Part shown: positions 7,279 through 18,485 of the stretch, piece by piece
Position numbering within the stretch: position 1 is the stretch's first letter
How the letters are laid out: every line of letters begins with the position of its first letter
Assembly (NCBI GenBank): GCA_038251315.1
Contig: JBBSBK010000013.1
Span: forward strand, 1-49,630
Direction of reading: 5' to 3'
DNA from: JBBKXP01 sp038251315
GTDB lineage: Bacteria > Pseudomonadota > Alphaproteobacteria > Rhodobacterales > Rhodobacteraceae
Length of the DNA: 49,630 nt
Program-made: the position numbers and the translations under genes
The notes under the pieces: generated by a model
Database searches by the model: none
The model's input: the letters and a program-made list of their open reading frames with translations, nothing else
Told to the model about the DNA's origin: nothing

Positions 7279-8124
7279 TCATAACTGATCGGCCGAAAAC
7301 GTGTCGCAGCGGGTCAGATCGCCGCTCTCGTAACCGCGCTGGAACCAGCGCTGACGTTGCGCCGATGTGCCGTGCGTAAAGGTGTGCGGCTGCACCGTCC
7401 GACCGGCGTTGCGTTGCAGGGTGTCGTCGCCGATCTGCTTGGCGGCGTTCATCGCCTCCGTGATGTCGCCGGGTTCCAGGCTGCCGAACTTGTCCTGCGC
7501 CTGCGCCGCCCAAATCCCGGCATAGCAATCAGCCTGAAGTTCGATTCGCACCGATACCGCGTTGCCTTGTTCCGCCGACGATTGCCCGCGAATCTGATCG
7601 GCCTGACCAAGGATTCCCAACTGGTCCTGCACCGCATGACCAATCTCGTGCGCCACGACGTAAGCCTGGGCAAAATCGCCGTTGGCCCCCAGTTGCCGTT
7701 GCATCACCACGAAAAAGTCGGTGTCGAGGTACACCTGCTTGTCGCCTGGGCAATAGAACGGGCCACTGGTATCGGTTGCACCGCCACAGGCCGATTGGGT
7801 CGCACCCTTGAACAACACCAGCGTCGGCGGCACAAATGTCTGACCGACCTGGGTGCGGAAGACGTCTGTCCAGACGTCCTCGGTATCAGCCAGCGTGACA
7901 GAGACAAATTCGGCCGCGCGTTCATCCTGCGCGGTGATTTCCACCGGCCCGCTACTGCCGATGCTGCTGCCAGAGTCGATGAACCCACTGACGTCGACGC
8001 CGAAATACCAGCCCGCCAACAACAGCACGATGGCACCAACCCCGCCGATGCCGCCCGCCGATGCGGCACCGCTGCGTCGCCGGTCAGATATGTTACTGCT
8101 GCCACGCCGACCTTGCCATTTCAT
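7279..8124 (-). CDS. Neutral zinc metallopeptidase (YpfJ family)
   Basis: The protein has 281 residues from the ATG at 8124, which follows a GGGGAGGG ribosome binding site; an upstream in-frame extension to 8235 is unlike the family. The N-terminal region is basic and Gly/Ser-rich (MKWQGRRGSSNISDRR), then one membrane segment at about residues 25-45, then an extracytoplasmic domain. The zinc site is HEIGH at residues 159-163 with its third ligand probably in the following RIELQADCYAG helix. Further family marks are SGPFYCPGDKQVYLD and the C-terminal HGTSAQRQRWFQRGYESG. The family is widespread and its substrates are not known. It faces tRNA-Leu downstream and is divergent from the DedA-like gene, with 109 bp between the starts. 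Confidence 0.93.
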   Translation of the reverse strand: MKWQGRRGSSNISDRRRSGAASAGGIGGVGAIVLLLAGWYFGVDVSGFIDSGSSIGSSGPVEITAQDERAAEFVSVTLADTEDVWTDVFRTQVGQTFVPPTLVLFKGATQSACGGATDTSGPFYCPGDKQVYLDTDFFVVMQRQLGANGDFAQAYVVAHEIGHAVQDQLGILGQADQIRGQSSAEQGNAVSVRIELQADCYAGIWAAQAQDKFGSLEPGDITEAMNAAKQIGDDTLQRNAGRTVQPHTFTHGTSAQRQRWFQRGYESGDLTRCDTFSADQL

Positions 8125-8233
8125 TGACGTGCCCTCCCCGATGACAAACGAGTGTAGGCGCCTGATGGTTCCACGCAAGGTTGACCGTGGCCCGCCGCCG
8201 TGGCCTAAGGGCCAAAACAACACCCGAGCATCC

Positions 8234-8812
8234 ATGATCCGCCGCCTTTATAACTGGACCCTGTCGCTGGCCGACCATCGCTATGCGCTTTGGGCGCTGG
8301 CCATCGTCGCCTTCGTCGAATCGTCGTTTTTTCCAATTCCGCCTGACGTACTGATGATCCCGATGATTATTGCCCGCCCGTCCCGCGGCTTTTTCATCGC
8401 CGGGGTGGCGACCGTTGCGTCGGTCATGGGCGGTTTGCTGGGATATTACATTGGCTGGGGGCTGTTCGAGAGCCTCGGCCAGCCGATCCTCGATTTTTAT
8501 GGCAAAGGCGCCGCATTCGACGATTTTGCCCAGCGGTTCAACGCCTATGGCGCATGGGCGGTGCTGATCGCCGGAGTCACACCTTTTCCCTTCAAGGTGG
8601 TCACGATTGCATCGGGAGCGACCGGCCTGTCGTTGCCGGTGTTCATCGTGTCAGCGATCATCGCCCGCGCCCTGCGGTTCTTTCTGGTCGCCGCCCTGCT
8701 GTGGAAATTCGGGCCCCCGATCCGCGATTTCATCGAACGCCGGCTGGGCTTGGTCTTTGCCGGGTTTTGCGTCATCCTGATCGGCGGATTTATTTTGGTG
8801 AAATACCTATGA
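8234..8812 (+). CDS. YqaA/DedA (SNARE-associated) family membrane protein
   Basis: The protein has 192 residues from the ATG at 8234. It has about four or five membrane segments and the family's re-entrant helix motif, visible in ESSFFPIPPDVLMIPM near residue 30 and in AGVTPFPFKVVTIASG near residue 115. DedA-superfamily proteins are inner-membrane transporters, several of which flip lipids such as undecaprenyl phosphate; the YqaA branch is less understood. The stop codon overlaps the dsbB start (ATGA at 8809-8812), so the two are almost certainly co-translated. The start was chosen because the frame upstream (to 7853) is antisense to the zinc peptidase gene. Confidence 0.92.
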   Translation: MIRRLYNWTLSLADHRYALWALAIVAFVESSFFPIPPDVLMIPMIIARPSRGFFIAGVATVASVMGGLLGYYIGWGLFESLGQPILDFYGKGAAFDDFAQRFNAYGAWAVLIAGVTPFPFKVVTIASGATGLSLPVFIVSAIIARALRFFLVAALLWKFGPPIRDFIERRLGLVFAGFCVILIGGFILVKYL

Positions 8813-9252
8813 CCTCTCGATTCCTGATCCTTCTGGCGACCGCCGGGTCGGCGGCACTTCTCGGCGGCGCATTCATTTTTCAGGCAATGGGCTATCCGCC
8901 CTGCACGATGTGTCTTTGGCAACGCTGGCCGCACGCGGTGGCGATCCTGATCGGGTTTGCCGCGCTGACCTTTGGCAACCGGGCGCTGGCATGGCTAGGT
9001 GCATTGGCCGCGCTGACGACGTCTGCCATCGGGTTCTACCATGCCGGGGTCGAACAGAAATGGTGGCTGGGGCCGTCGACCTGCACCGGCAGCGGCGCGA
9101 TCACCGGTGATCTGCTGTCGACCGACACGCCGAGACTGGTGATGTGCGACGTCATCAGTTGGCAGATGTTCGGCCTGTCGATGGCGGCGTGGAACGCGCT
9201 GTTCTCGCTGATCCTCGTCGGGGTCTGGATCATGGCGGCCCGGCGGACGTGA
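8809..9252 (+). CDS. dsbB: Disulfide bond formation protein B
   Basis: The protein has 147 residues. DsbB is the inner-membrane enzyme that reoxidises periplasmic DsbA and passes electrons to quinone. Four membrane segments are visible. The first cysteine pair is CTMC in GYPPCTMCLWQRWPH, near residues 32-35. The second pair is formed by the Cys in GPSTCTGSG and the Cys in RLVMCDVISW. The ATG overlaps the stop of the DedA-like gene. The arginase start lies 44 bp downstream. Confidence 0.95.
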   Translation: MTSRFLILLATAGSAALLGGAFIFQAMGYPPCTMCLWQRWPHAVAILIGFAALTFGNRALAWLGALAALTTSAIGFYHAGVEQKWWLGPSTCTGSGAITGDLLSTDTPRLVMCDVISWQMFGLSMAAWNALFSLILVGVWIMAARRT

Positions 9253-9296
9253 TAGCCCCGCTTGTGACCACCGGGTTTCCGGTTGATAGTCGGCCC

Positions 9297-10226
9297 ATGA
9301 CACACACCCATTGCATCCTGATCGGCGCCCCGGTGGATTGCGGCAAGCGTCGTCGCGGTTGCCTGATGGGGCCCGACGCCTTTCGCACCGCAGGTCTGGC
9401 ACAGGCGATCACCGCACTCGGCCACACGGTCACCGACATGGGCAACCTCGCCCCGGCACACGTCACGGTGGGCGAACCCCAGAACCCGCTGGTTTACGCG
9501 CTGGCGGAAAATGTTGGCTGGACGCAAACGCTGACACATGTCGCGCAAGAGGCCGCCCCCCAGGGTCTGCCGATCTTCATGGGCGGGGACCATGCCCTGT
9601 CGCTCGGTTCCGTCGCCGGAATGGCGGCCCATGCAAAATCGGTCGGCCGCCCCCTGTTCGTGCTTTGGGTCGATGCCCATTCCGATTTCCACACCCCCGT
9701 GACGACCGACAGCGGCAACCTGCACGGAACCCCGGTCGCTTATGTCACCGGGCGCGCAGGGTTCGAGGATTTTCCGCCCCTGTCCGCCGTCGTCCCGACC
9801 GAAAACGTCGCAATGATTGGTCTGCGGTCAGTCGATGATGCGGAACGGGCGGCACTTGGCAGCCTTGATGTCACGCTGATCGACATGCGGATGATCGACG
9901 AGGTGGGGATTCGTGCGCCGCTGGCCGAATTCCTCGACCGGGTCGAAGCGGCAAACGGAATGCTGCATGTCTCGCTCGATGTCGACTTTCTGGACCCATC
10001 GGTCGCGCCCGCTGTCGGCACGACAGTTCCGGGCGGGGCGACGGTGCGCGAGGGTCATCTGGTGATGGAAATGCTGAACGATTACGGCCTCGTTTGCTCG
10101 CTCGACCTTGTCGAACTGAATCCCTTTCTGGATGACCGGGGCAAGACTGCGAGCCTGATGGTCGATCTCACCGCATCCCTCTTGGGGCGCAAGGTGTTCG
10201 ACCGCCCGACGCGCAGTTTCGCATGA
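9297..10226 (+). CDS. rocF: Arginase
   Basis: The protein has 309 residues from the ATG at 9297. Arginase hydrolyses arginine to ornithine and urea with a dimanganese centre. The metal-binding motifs are all present: GGDHALSLGS (about residue 98), WVDAHSDFHTP (about 122) and SLDVDFLDP (about 225), followed by PGGATVREGH and the conserved Glu in DLVELNP. It is a cytoplasmic, ureohydrolase-fold protein of the usual length. Its stop overlaps the start of the ornithine cyclodeaminase gene (ATGA, 10223-10226), so arginine is probably channelled through ornithine to proline. The relatives agmatinase and formiminoglutamase fit the motifs less well given this neighbour. Confidence 0.92.
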   Translation: MTHTHCILIGAPVDCGKRRRGCLMGPDAFRTAGLAQAITALGHTVTDMGNLAPAHVTVGEPQNPLVYALAENVGWTQTLTHVAQEAAPQGLPIFMGGDHALSLGSVAGMAAHAKSVGRPLFVLWVDAHSDFHTPVTTDSGNLHGTPVAYVTGRAGFEDFPPLSAVVPTENVAMIGLRSVDDAERAALGSLDVTLIDMRMIDEVGIRAPLAEFLDRVEAANGMLHVSLDVDFLDPSVAPAVGTTVPGGATVREGHLVMEMLNDYGLVCSLDLVELNPFLDDRGKTASLMVDLTASLLGRKVFDRPTRSFA

Positions 10227-11269
10227 CGCCGCCCGGAAAAAAGGCGCTCGTCCCGTTCGTGTCGGTGCAGCACATGATGCAACTCGTGCATCATATCGGG
10301 GTCGAAACAATGCTGCGGGAACTGGCCGACGAAATAGAGGCTGATTTTCTGCGGTGGGAGAAGTTCGACAAAACACCCCGACTCGCGTCGCATTCCGATG
10401 TCGGCGTGATCGAACTGATGCCGACGTCTGACGGCGATCTTTACGGATTCAAGTACGTCAACGGCCATCCCAAGAACATGAAGGAGGGGCTGCAAACGGT
10501 TACGGCCTTTGGACTTCTAGCGGATGTTCACAACGGCTATCCGGTGCTGCTATCGGAAATGACCTTGCTGACGGCGCTGCGGACAGCGGCGATGTCGGCG
10601 CTGGCGGCCAAACACCTGATGCCTGCAGGGGCCACGACGATGGCGGTGATTGGCAATGGGGCGCAGTCCGAATTCCAGTGTCTGGCGTTCAAGGCGGTCT
10701 GCGGGATCACGACCGTGCGGTTATATGACATCGACGCTGCCGCAACCGGCAAGGCGGCGCGCAATCTGGCCGGTCAGGGTTTGCGCGTTGTCGCCTGCAC
10801 CACGCCCGAGGATGCGATCACGGGAGCCCAGATCATCACAACCGTGACGGCGGACAAGAAGAACCAGACGATCCTGACCGATAACATGGTTGGCACTAGT
10901 GTCCACATCAACGCCATTGGCGGCGATTGTCCGGGCAAGACGGAACTGCACCGCGATATCCTGCTACGGTCGTCGATTTTCGTCGAATTCCCTGAGCAGA
11001 CCCGGATCGAGGGTGAAATTCAGCAATTGGCCCCCGATCATCCTGTCACGGAACTGTGGCAGGTGATAAACGGCGCGGCCACCGGGCGGGTTGATGCGCA
11101 GCAGATCACGCTTTTCGATTCAGTCGGGTTCGCGATCGAGGATTTCAGCGCCCTGCGCTATGTGCGCGACCGGATCGTCGGGACATCATTTTTTACGCAA
11201 CTTGACATGCTGGCAGACCCTGACGACCCGCGCGACCTGTTCGGCATGCTGCAACGCAGCCTAGTGTAG
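10223..11269 (+). CDS. Ornithine cyclodeaminase
   Basis: The protein has 348 residues. It converts ornithine to proline plus ammonia with bound NAD. Visible features are the substrate region GFKYVNGHPKN (about residue 74), LLSEMTLLTALRTAAMSALA near 110, the Rossmann motif VIGNGAQSEF near 142, and INAIGGDCPGKTEL near 230. The motif set resembles the larger ornithine cyclodeaminase subfamily rather than mu-crystallin-like alanine dehydrogenases. Translational coupling to arginase (4-bp overlap) supports an arginine to proline pathway used for nitrogen and carbon. The 3' end overlaps the convergent usg gene by 9 bp. Confidence 0.93.
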   Translation: MTPPGKKALVPFVSVQHMMQLVHHIGVETMLRELADEIEADFLRWEKFDKTPRLASHSDVGVIELMPTSDGDLYGFKYVNGHPKNMKEGLQTVTAFGLLADVHNGYPVLLSEMTLLTALRTAAMSALAAKHLMPAGATTMAVIGNGAQSEFQCLAFKAVCGITTVRLYDIDAAATGKAARNLAGQGLRVVACTTPEDAITGAQIITTVTADKKNQTILTDNMVGTSVHINAIGGDCPGKTELHRDILLRSSIFVEFPEQTRIEGEIQQLAPDHPVTELWQVINGAATGRVDAQQITLFDSVGFAIEDFSALRYVRDRIVGTSFFTQLDMLADPDDPRDLFGMLQRSLV

Positions 11270-11545
11270 CACGATTCCGCGCCCGGCGTCGTATTCACCG
11301 ACCACATGCCGCCACGCCCCCGGCCCGATCATCCGCCGGTGAATGAACTGCACCGAATGCAGCTGTCCGTCGATCTGATCACGCCAGAATGCGATAAAGC
11401 CCAGCAGTTTGTCGTGGTCGGGGGCAAGGTCGTAGTCCTGCCAGATAAAGGTGTTCAGCACATGCGGATGGTCAGGCATGTGATAATACATCTGCGCCGT
11501 AGTCAGGCCATAGCCCTTGAGCATCAGTTCGGTGTCAGTCGTCAT
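11261..11545 (-). CDS. usg: Usg family protein
   Basis: A small cytoplasmic protein of 94 residues. The sequence contains LMLKGYGLTTAQMYYHMPDH and FIWQDYDLAPDHDKLLGF, which characterise the Usg family (named for an open frame near tryptophan genes in other alphaproteobacteria). The function is unknown. No membrane segment or signal peptide is visible. It converges on the ornithine cyclodeaminase gene, and the two coding regions overlap by 9 bp. It is divergent from gyrA, 204 bp away. Confidence 0.9.
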   Translation of the reverse strand: MTTDTELMLKGYGLTTAQMYYHMPDHPHVLNTFIWQDYDLAPDHDKLLGFIAFWRDQIDGQLHSVQFIHRRMIGPGAWRHVVGEYDAGRGIVLH

Positions 11546-11749
11546 TGTCGCTGCCTCGCGTGGGGTGTGTCGGCCTGCCTTGATCGCATCCCAGCACAGA
11601 CAGATTAAAAGTCAATGAAAACAGATTGCTGGCACTCCCCCATACTGGCTGCCAGACCTTTTGGTCACACGGCATTGCACCCCATATCATGGGTCTGATA
11701 TAGCTTCCGCGACCAGATACAGCCGCCCGGCGGCAGACAGGCGAACGAC

Positions 11750-14470
<2,721 letters not shown>

Positions 14471-14583
14471 CTTCTGTGCAATATCGCCCGCGGCATGTTG
14501 TTTTTTGCAGTATATCTCTGAATGACTGCACAGGTTAATATGACGCTATCGCCGCATACCGGCAGCAAAACAGGACGACACCC

Positions 14584-14982
14584 ATGACCAACACTTCGCT
14601 TGCCACCCTGATCGCGCGGGTTCTGCTCTCCGCCCTCTTTATCGTTGCCGGGCTCGGAAAGCTGTCCGATGTCGCCGGGTTCACCGGCTACATGACATCG
14701 GGCGGCGTCCCGGCCTTTCTCGCCTGGCCCGTGATCGCGCTGGAGGTTCTGGGCGGCATCGCCGTTCTGATCGGTTTCAAGACCCGGATCGCGGCGCTGG
14801 CCTTGGCCGGGTTCGCCCTGCTGTCGGCCATGCTGTTCCATTTTGTGCCCGCCGACCAGATGCAGATGACCATGTTCTTCAAAAACCTCGGGCTTGCCGG
14901 CGGTTTGATCATGATCGCCGCGTACGGGGCCGGTGCCTATTCGCTCGACGCCCGGATGGGCGGCGCGGCGCGGATCGCCTGA
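14584..14982 (+). CDS. DoxX family membrane protein
   Basis: The protein has 132 residues and four predicted membrane helices. The DoxX pattern is clear: LIARVLLSALFIVAGLGKLS at the N-terminus, then LEVLGGIAVLIGFKTRIAAL, and FFKNLGLAGGLIMIAAYGAG near the end. DoxX-type proteins are small inner-membrane proteins linked to redox and quinone metabolism in some bacteria, but this branch has no defined role. The next gene, trmFO, starts 67 bp downstream on the same strand. Confidence 0.92.
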   Translation: MTNTSLATLIARVLLSALFIVAGLGKLSDVAGFTGYMTSGGVPAFLAWPVIALEVLGGIAVLIGFKTRIAALALAGFALLSAMLFHFVPADQMQMTMFFKNLGLAGGLIMIAAYGAGAYSLDARMGGAARIA

Positions 14983-15049
14983 TCCCGTGATCGGGGTGGC
15001 CTGTGGGCTGCCCCTTTTCTTTGCGGCCTGGCAGGGCTACATCGGCCCG

Positions 15050-16423
15050 GTGACCAACACTCTGAACATAATCGGCGGCGGTATGGCCGGATCCGAGGCC
15101 GCGTGGCAAGCCGCGCAGGCGGGCGTCTCGGTGGTCATTCACGAGATGCGGCCCAAGGTCGCCACCTTTGCGCACCGCACCGGTAACCTTGCCGAAATGG
15201 TCTGTTCCAACTCATTCCGGTCGGACGACAGCGAACAGAACGCGGTCGGATTGCTGCACTGGGAAATGCGGGCAGCTGGCGGGATCATCATGCAGATGGC
15301 GGCGCAGCACCGGCTGCCGGCGGGCGGCGCGCTGGCAGTTGACCGTGATCCATTTTCCGAAAGCGTCACCGCCGCTTTGCTGGCACACCCGTTGATTTCC
15401 GTTTCATATGAAGAGATTACGGTCCTGCCTGAAAGCGGTCACTGGATCATCGCCACCGGCCCCCTGACCTCGGCGGGTCTGGGCGACGCGATCCGTGCCG
15501 AAACCGGGGCTGACGCCTTGGCGTTCTTCGATGCCATCGCGCCCATCGTTTATTTCGATTCCGTCGACATGAACGTCGCCTGGATGCAATCGCGCTATGA
15601 CAAGGGCGAAACCGAGGCCGAGCAGACGGCCTATCTGAATTGCCCCATGGATAAAGCGACTTACGAGGCGTTCATCGACGCTTTGCTGGCTGCCGACAAA
15701 ACGGTTTTCCACGAAGGCGAAATTGCAGGCTATTTCGACGGTTGCCTGCCTATCGAAGTGATGGCGGAACGTGGCCGAGAAACCCTGCGTTTCGGACCGA
15801 TGAAGCCCGTCGGCCTGACCAATGCCCACGATCCGGCGACGAAGGCCTATGCGGTCGTCCAACTGCGTCGCGACAACGCGCTGGGGACGCTGTACAACGT
15901 CGTCGGCTTTCAGACAAAGATGAAATATGGGGCCCAAGCATCTGTTTTCAGGATGATTCCGGGGCTTGAGAACGCCGAATTCGCGCGTCTTGGCGGAATC
16001 CACCGCAACACCTTCATCAATGCACCGACCCTTCTGGATGACCAGATGCGGCTGCGCTCACGCCCCAACATCCGCTTTGCCGGGCAGATTACCGGCGTTG
16101 AAGGCTATGTTGAAAGCGCCGCAATGGGACTTTTGGCCGGGCGTATGGCTGTCGCCGAAATGACCGGGTGCAGGCTGGCGCAGGTGCCGCCGACGACTGC
16201 GATGGGCGCGCTGATCCACCACATCACCGGCGGGGCCGAGGCCAAGACATTCCAGCCGATGAATGTCAATTTTGGCCTGTTCCCGCCTCTCGACGGGGTC
16301 AAAGGCGGGCGGCGGGGTCGCAAGGACCGTTACAAGGGCTATACTGACCGCGCTAAAGCCGATTGGGCGTCATGGCTGGCGGCATCCCCCTTGGACGCCG
16401 ACCGGGCCGACGCGCTGGCCTGA
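15050..16423 (+). CDS. trmFO: Methylenetetrahydrofolate--tRNA-(uracil-5-)-methyltransferase TrmFO
   Basis: The protein has 457 residues from a GTG at 15050. TrmFO forms 5-methyluridine at position 54 of tRNA, taking the carbon from methylenetetrahydrofolate and using FAD. The N-terminal Rossmann motif is NIIGGGMAGSEAAW, beginning near residue 6. The active-site cysteine region MVCSNSFRSDD lies near residue 50. The family motifs RFGPMKPVGL and GGIHRNTFINAP follow. The length fits the family, and the GTG start gives an N-terminus matching relatives (VTNTLNIIGGG). The frame is open upstream to 14933, but that part overlaps the DoxX gene. Confidence 0.96.
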   Translation: MTNTLNIIGGGMAGSEAAWQAAQAGVSVVIHEMRPKVATFAHRTGNLAEMVCSNSFRSDDSEQNAVGLLHWEMRAAGGIIMQMAAQHRLPAGGALAVDRDPFSESVTAALLAHPLISVSYEEITVLPESGHWIIATGPLTSAGLGDAIRAETGADALAFFDAIAPIVYFDSVDMNVAWMQSRYDKGETEAEQTAYLNCPMDKATYEAFIDALLAADKTVFHEGEIAGYFDGCLPIEVMAERGRETLRFGPMKPVGLTNAHDPATKAYAVVQLRRDNALGTLYNVVGFQTKMKYGAQASVFRMIPGLENAEFARLGGIHRNTFINAPTLLDDQMRLRSRPNIRFAGQITGVEGYVESAAMGLLAGRMAVAEMTGCRLAQVPPTTAMGALIHHITGGAEAKTFQPMNVNFGLFPPLDGVKGGRRGRKDRYKGYTDRAKADWASWLAASPLDADRADALA

Positions 16424-16583
16424 GCGTGGCAATCAAGACGATGAATACCCAGCAATGTAACCCACATGGCGTCGCCGAAATGCGGGAGATCGATGCCGGC
16501 TGGGCCAAGGATTTTGACGCCGACGTTCATGCCGCGCGATATGCAATACCGACGGCGACAGCTCTGGCAGAATTTGCTGCGCC

Positions 16584-17453
16584 ATGATCACCCGTTTTGC
16601 CCCGTCGCCCACCGGGCCCCTGCATCTGGGACATGCCTATTCGGCGATACTGGCGCATGACATGGCGATGGCCGCAAAAGGTAAATTTCTCTTGCGGATC
16701 GAGGATATCGACCTGTCCCGCGCCCGCCCGGAGTGGGAGACGCAGATTTACGACGACCTCCGCTGGCTGGGGCTCAGGTGGGCGACACCCGTCATGCGTC
16801 AGTCCGATCAGATGGACCGCTATCGCGCCACAACGGATCAGCTTTTTCGCGACGGTTTCCTGTATCCCTGCCAGTGCACCCGCGCCGACATCGCCGCCGC
16901 AGCCGCCGCGCCGCAAGAGGGTGTGCCCGCCTTTGGTCCCGACGGTCGGATCTATCCGGGCACCTGCCACACACCGTCTGATGCCCGCGCTGCCCTTCCG
17001 GTCCCGAACGACGCCGCCTTGCGACTGGATCTGGGTCGCTTGCGGCGCTTGTTCGACGACCCAAAGGGGTTGTGGCTTACAGAAACCGGTTCCGGGCCGA
17101 AGGGCGAGACCGGAACGATCCGATTCACCTTGGCCAACCTTGCCTGCGAGGTCGGCGATGTCGTGCTGGCGCGACGGGACATGGGGACGTCCTATCACCT
17201 GTCAGTCGTGCTGGATGACGCCGCGCAGGGCATCACCCATGTTGTGCGCGGCGCGGATCTGTACGAGGCGACGAAAATCCACGTTGTCTTGCAACATCTG
17301 CTGGGCCTGCCGACGCCGATTTACCACCACCACCGACTGATCCGCGACGATGCGGGCAAGCGCCTAGCCAAACGAGACGATGCACGCGCCTTGTCGAAAT
17401 ACCGCGCTGAAGGCGCGACCGCCGACAATATCAGGCGGATGGTCGGACTTTAG
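16584..17453 (+). CDS. gluQRS: Glutamyl-Q tRNA(Asp) synthetase
   Basis: The protein has 289 residues. GluQRS charges the queuosine base at position 34 of tRNA-Asp with glutamate. It is the catalytic half of a glutamyl-tRNA synthetase without an anticodon-binding domain. The HIGH-type motif is FAPSPTGPLHLGHAYSA, near residues 5-21. Zinc-binding cysteines appear as CQC near residue 97 and a further Cys in YPGTCHTP. The KMSKS equivalent is KRLAKRD near residue 263. The start overlaps the stop of a short doubtful frame. The 3' end overlaps the convergent hisI by 4 bp. Confidence 0.95.
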   Translation: MITRFAPSPTGPLHLGHAYSAILAHDMAMAAKGKFLLRIEDIDLSRARPEWETQIYDDLRWLGLRWATPVMRQSDQMDRYRATTDQLFRDGFLYPCQCTRADIAAAAAAPQEGVPAFGPDGRIYPGTCHTPSDARAALPVPNDAALRLDLGRLRRLFDDPKGLWLTETGSGPKGETGTIRFTLANLACEVGDVVLARRDMGTSYHLSVVLDDAAQGITHVVRGADLYEATKIHVVLQHLLGLPTPIYHHHRLIRDDAGKRLAKRDDARALSKYRAEGATADNIRRMVGL

Positions 17454-17773
17454 CTGACGGGCGTGAAGAAACAGCTCTGTGCGCCGGTATGACATGCCGG
17501 GCCGGTCTGGTTGAGGCGCACCAGCAGGCAGTCGGCATCGCAATCGACCCGCATTTCGACCAGTGCCTGGGTGTTGCCGCTGGTGGCCCCCTTGACCCAG
17601 AGTTCACGGCGCGAGCGCGACCAGTAGGTCACGCGGCCCGTCGCCAGCGTCTGCGCCACCGCGTCGGCGTTCATCCACGCCAGCATCAGCACCTCGCCCG
17701 TGGTCGCATCCTGCGCGATCGCGGGAATCAGACCGGCATCGTTGAAGGCCAGACTGGCGGGATCGAAGGTCAT
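17450..17773 (-). CDS. hisI: Phosphoribosyl-AMP cyclohydrolase
   Basis: The protein has 107 residues. HisI opens the adenine ring of phosphoribosyl-AMP in the third step of histidine synthesis. The metal motif DCDADC supplies Asp77, Asp79, Asp81 and Cys78, and the C-terminal ACHTG with SCFF supplies Cys94 and Cys101. The 16- and 7-residue spacing of the cysteines is that of the family's zinc site. The central WSRSRRELWVKGATSG is also characteristic. It is a stand-alone HisI (no HisE fusion), isolated from other his genes here. It is divergent from the NifU-like gene, with 70 bp between them. Confidence 0.96.
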   Translation of the reverse strand: MTFDPASLAFNDAGLIPAIAQDATTGEVLMLAWMNADAVAQTLATGRVTYWSRSRRELWVKGATSGNTQALVEMRVDCDADCLLVRLNQTGPACHTGAQSCFFTPVS

Positions 17774-17843
17774 CGTGGATTTCCCTTTGGCATTGTCGCC
17801 AACGGCGCCTATCTAACGGTGACAACGACAAAGGGCAAACGGC

Positions 17844-18296
17844 GTGAGCGCGGAAACCGATCTTTTCAAGTTGTATTCGGCCCGCATTCTGGCTTTGGCC
17901 GCCGACATGCCGCGCACCGGGCGGCTGTCGAACCCCGACGGCACGGCGCGCAAACGTGCGCCACTTTGCGGGTCGACGGTGACGGTCGACGTCACTTTGC
18001 GCGACGGCGTGATTGCGGACTACGGGCAGGATGTGAAAGCCTGCGCGTTGGGCCAGGCGGCGGCGTCTGTCATCGGGGCCAATATCCTCGGGCGAACCCC
18101 GGCCGAGGTGCAGCGCGGCCGTGATGAACTGGCCGCGATGCTGGAAAATGGCGGCCCTGCCCCCAGCCCCCCGTTCGACGGACTGGCGGTTCTGGAGGCC
18201 GCGCGGGATTACAAGAACCGCCACGCCTCGATCCTGCTGGCCTTCGATGCGACGCTCGAAGCGCTGCAAAAAACTCTAGCCACCCGCAGCGCATAA
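17844..18296 (+). CDS. NifU/IscU-like scaffold family protein lacking the third cysteine
   Basis: The protein has 150 residues from a GTG start. It has the IscU/NifU N-terminal fold: LYSARILALAADMPR, LCGSTVTVDV with Cys42, and ACALGQAAASV with Cys67. True scaffolds have a third cluster-binding cysteine in the C-terminal helix. Here the matching position reads NRHASILLAF, with Ala128, and no other cysteine is present. It may therefore not assemble clusters in the usual way, or may act as a carrier. No isc or suf genes are nearby. A hairpin followed by TTTT (18369-18391) ends its transcript. Family is likely, the activity is uncertain. Confidence 0.85.
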   Translation: MSAETDLFKLYSARILALAADMPRTGRLSNPDGTARKRAPLCGSTVTVDVTLRDGVIADYGQDVKACALGQAAASVIGANILGRTPAEVQRGRDELAAMLENGGPAPSPPFDGLAVLEAARDYKNRHASILLAFDATLEALQKTLATRSA

Positions 18297-18330
18297 AAAA
18301 ACCGCCGCGCATCCGGGGGGATGGCGGCGG
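18295..18330 (-). terminator. Rho-independent terminator of the 40-aa gene (minus strand)
   Basis: On the minus strand CCGCCGCCATCC pairs with GGATGCGCGGCGG (one bulge) and is followed by seven T (complement of A at 18295-18301). It is a strong intrinsic terminator for minus-strand transcripts, 156 bp beyond the stop of the 40-codon gene. It overlaps the stop codon of the NifU-like gene on the other strand. Confidence 0.75.
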
Positions 18331-18368
18331 CAGGTTTGCGTGCTTGCGTGGGACCCGGATCGTCCAAG

Positions 18369-18391
18369 CGAAGGCGGCAAACCTTCGTTTT
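18369..18391 (+). terminator. Rho-independent terminator of the NifU-like gene
   Basis: CGAAGG (18369-18374) pairs with CCTTCG (18382-18387) around a 7-nt loop and is followed by TTTT. It lies 73 bp after the stop of the NifU-like gene and points the right way for it. Confidence 0.6.
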
Positions 18392-18485
18392 CGGGACTAA
18401 AGACAGGCAGTGTTCAGTCGATCATCGCGTGTTTGGGACAGGGCGACGGGCGGACGAGCGGCGCAAGACGCTGGGCAGTGACGAT

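Noticed and set aside
8554..8808. 85-codon N-terminal extension of DsbB
   Set aside because: It lies out of frame within the DedA-type gene, and DsbB begins naturally at the ATG overlapping that gene's stop.
16441..16587. 48-codon frame between trmFO and gluQRS, overlapping the gluQRS start
   Set aside because: The ATGA overlap is suggestive, but the frame has no clear ribosome binding site, no membrane or domain pattern, and competing frames are open in the same interval.
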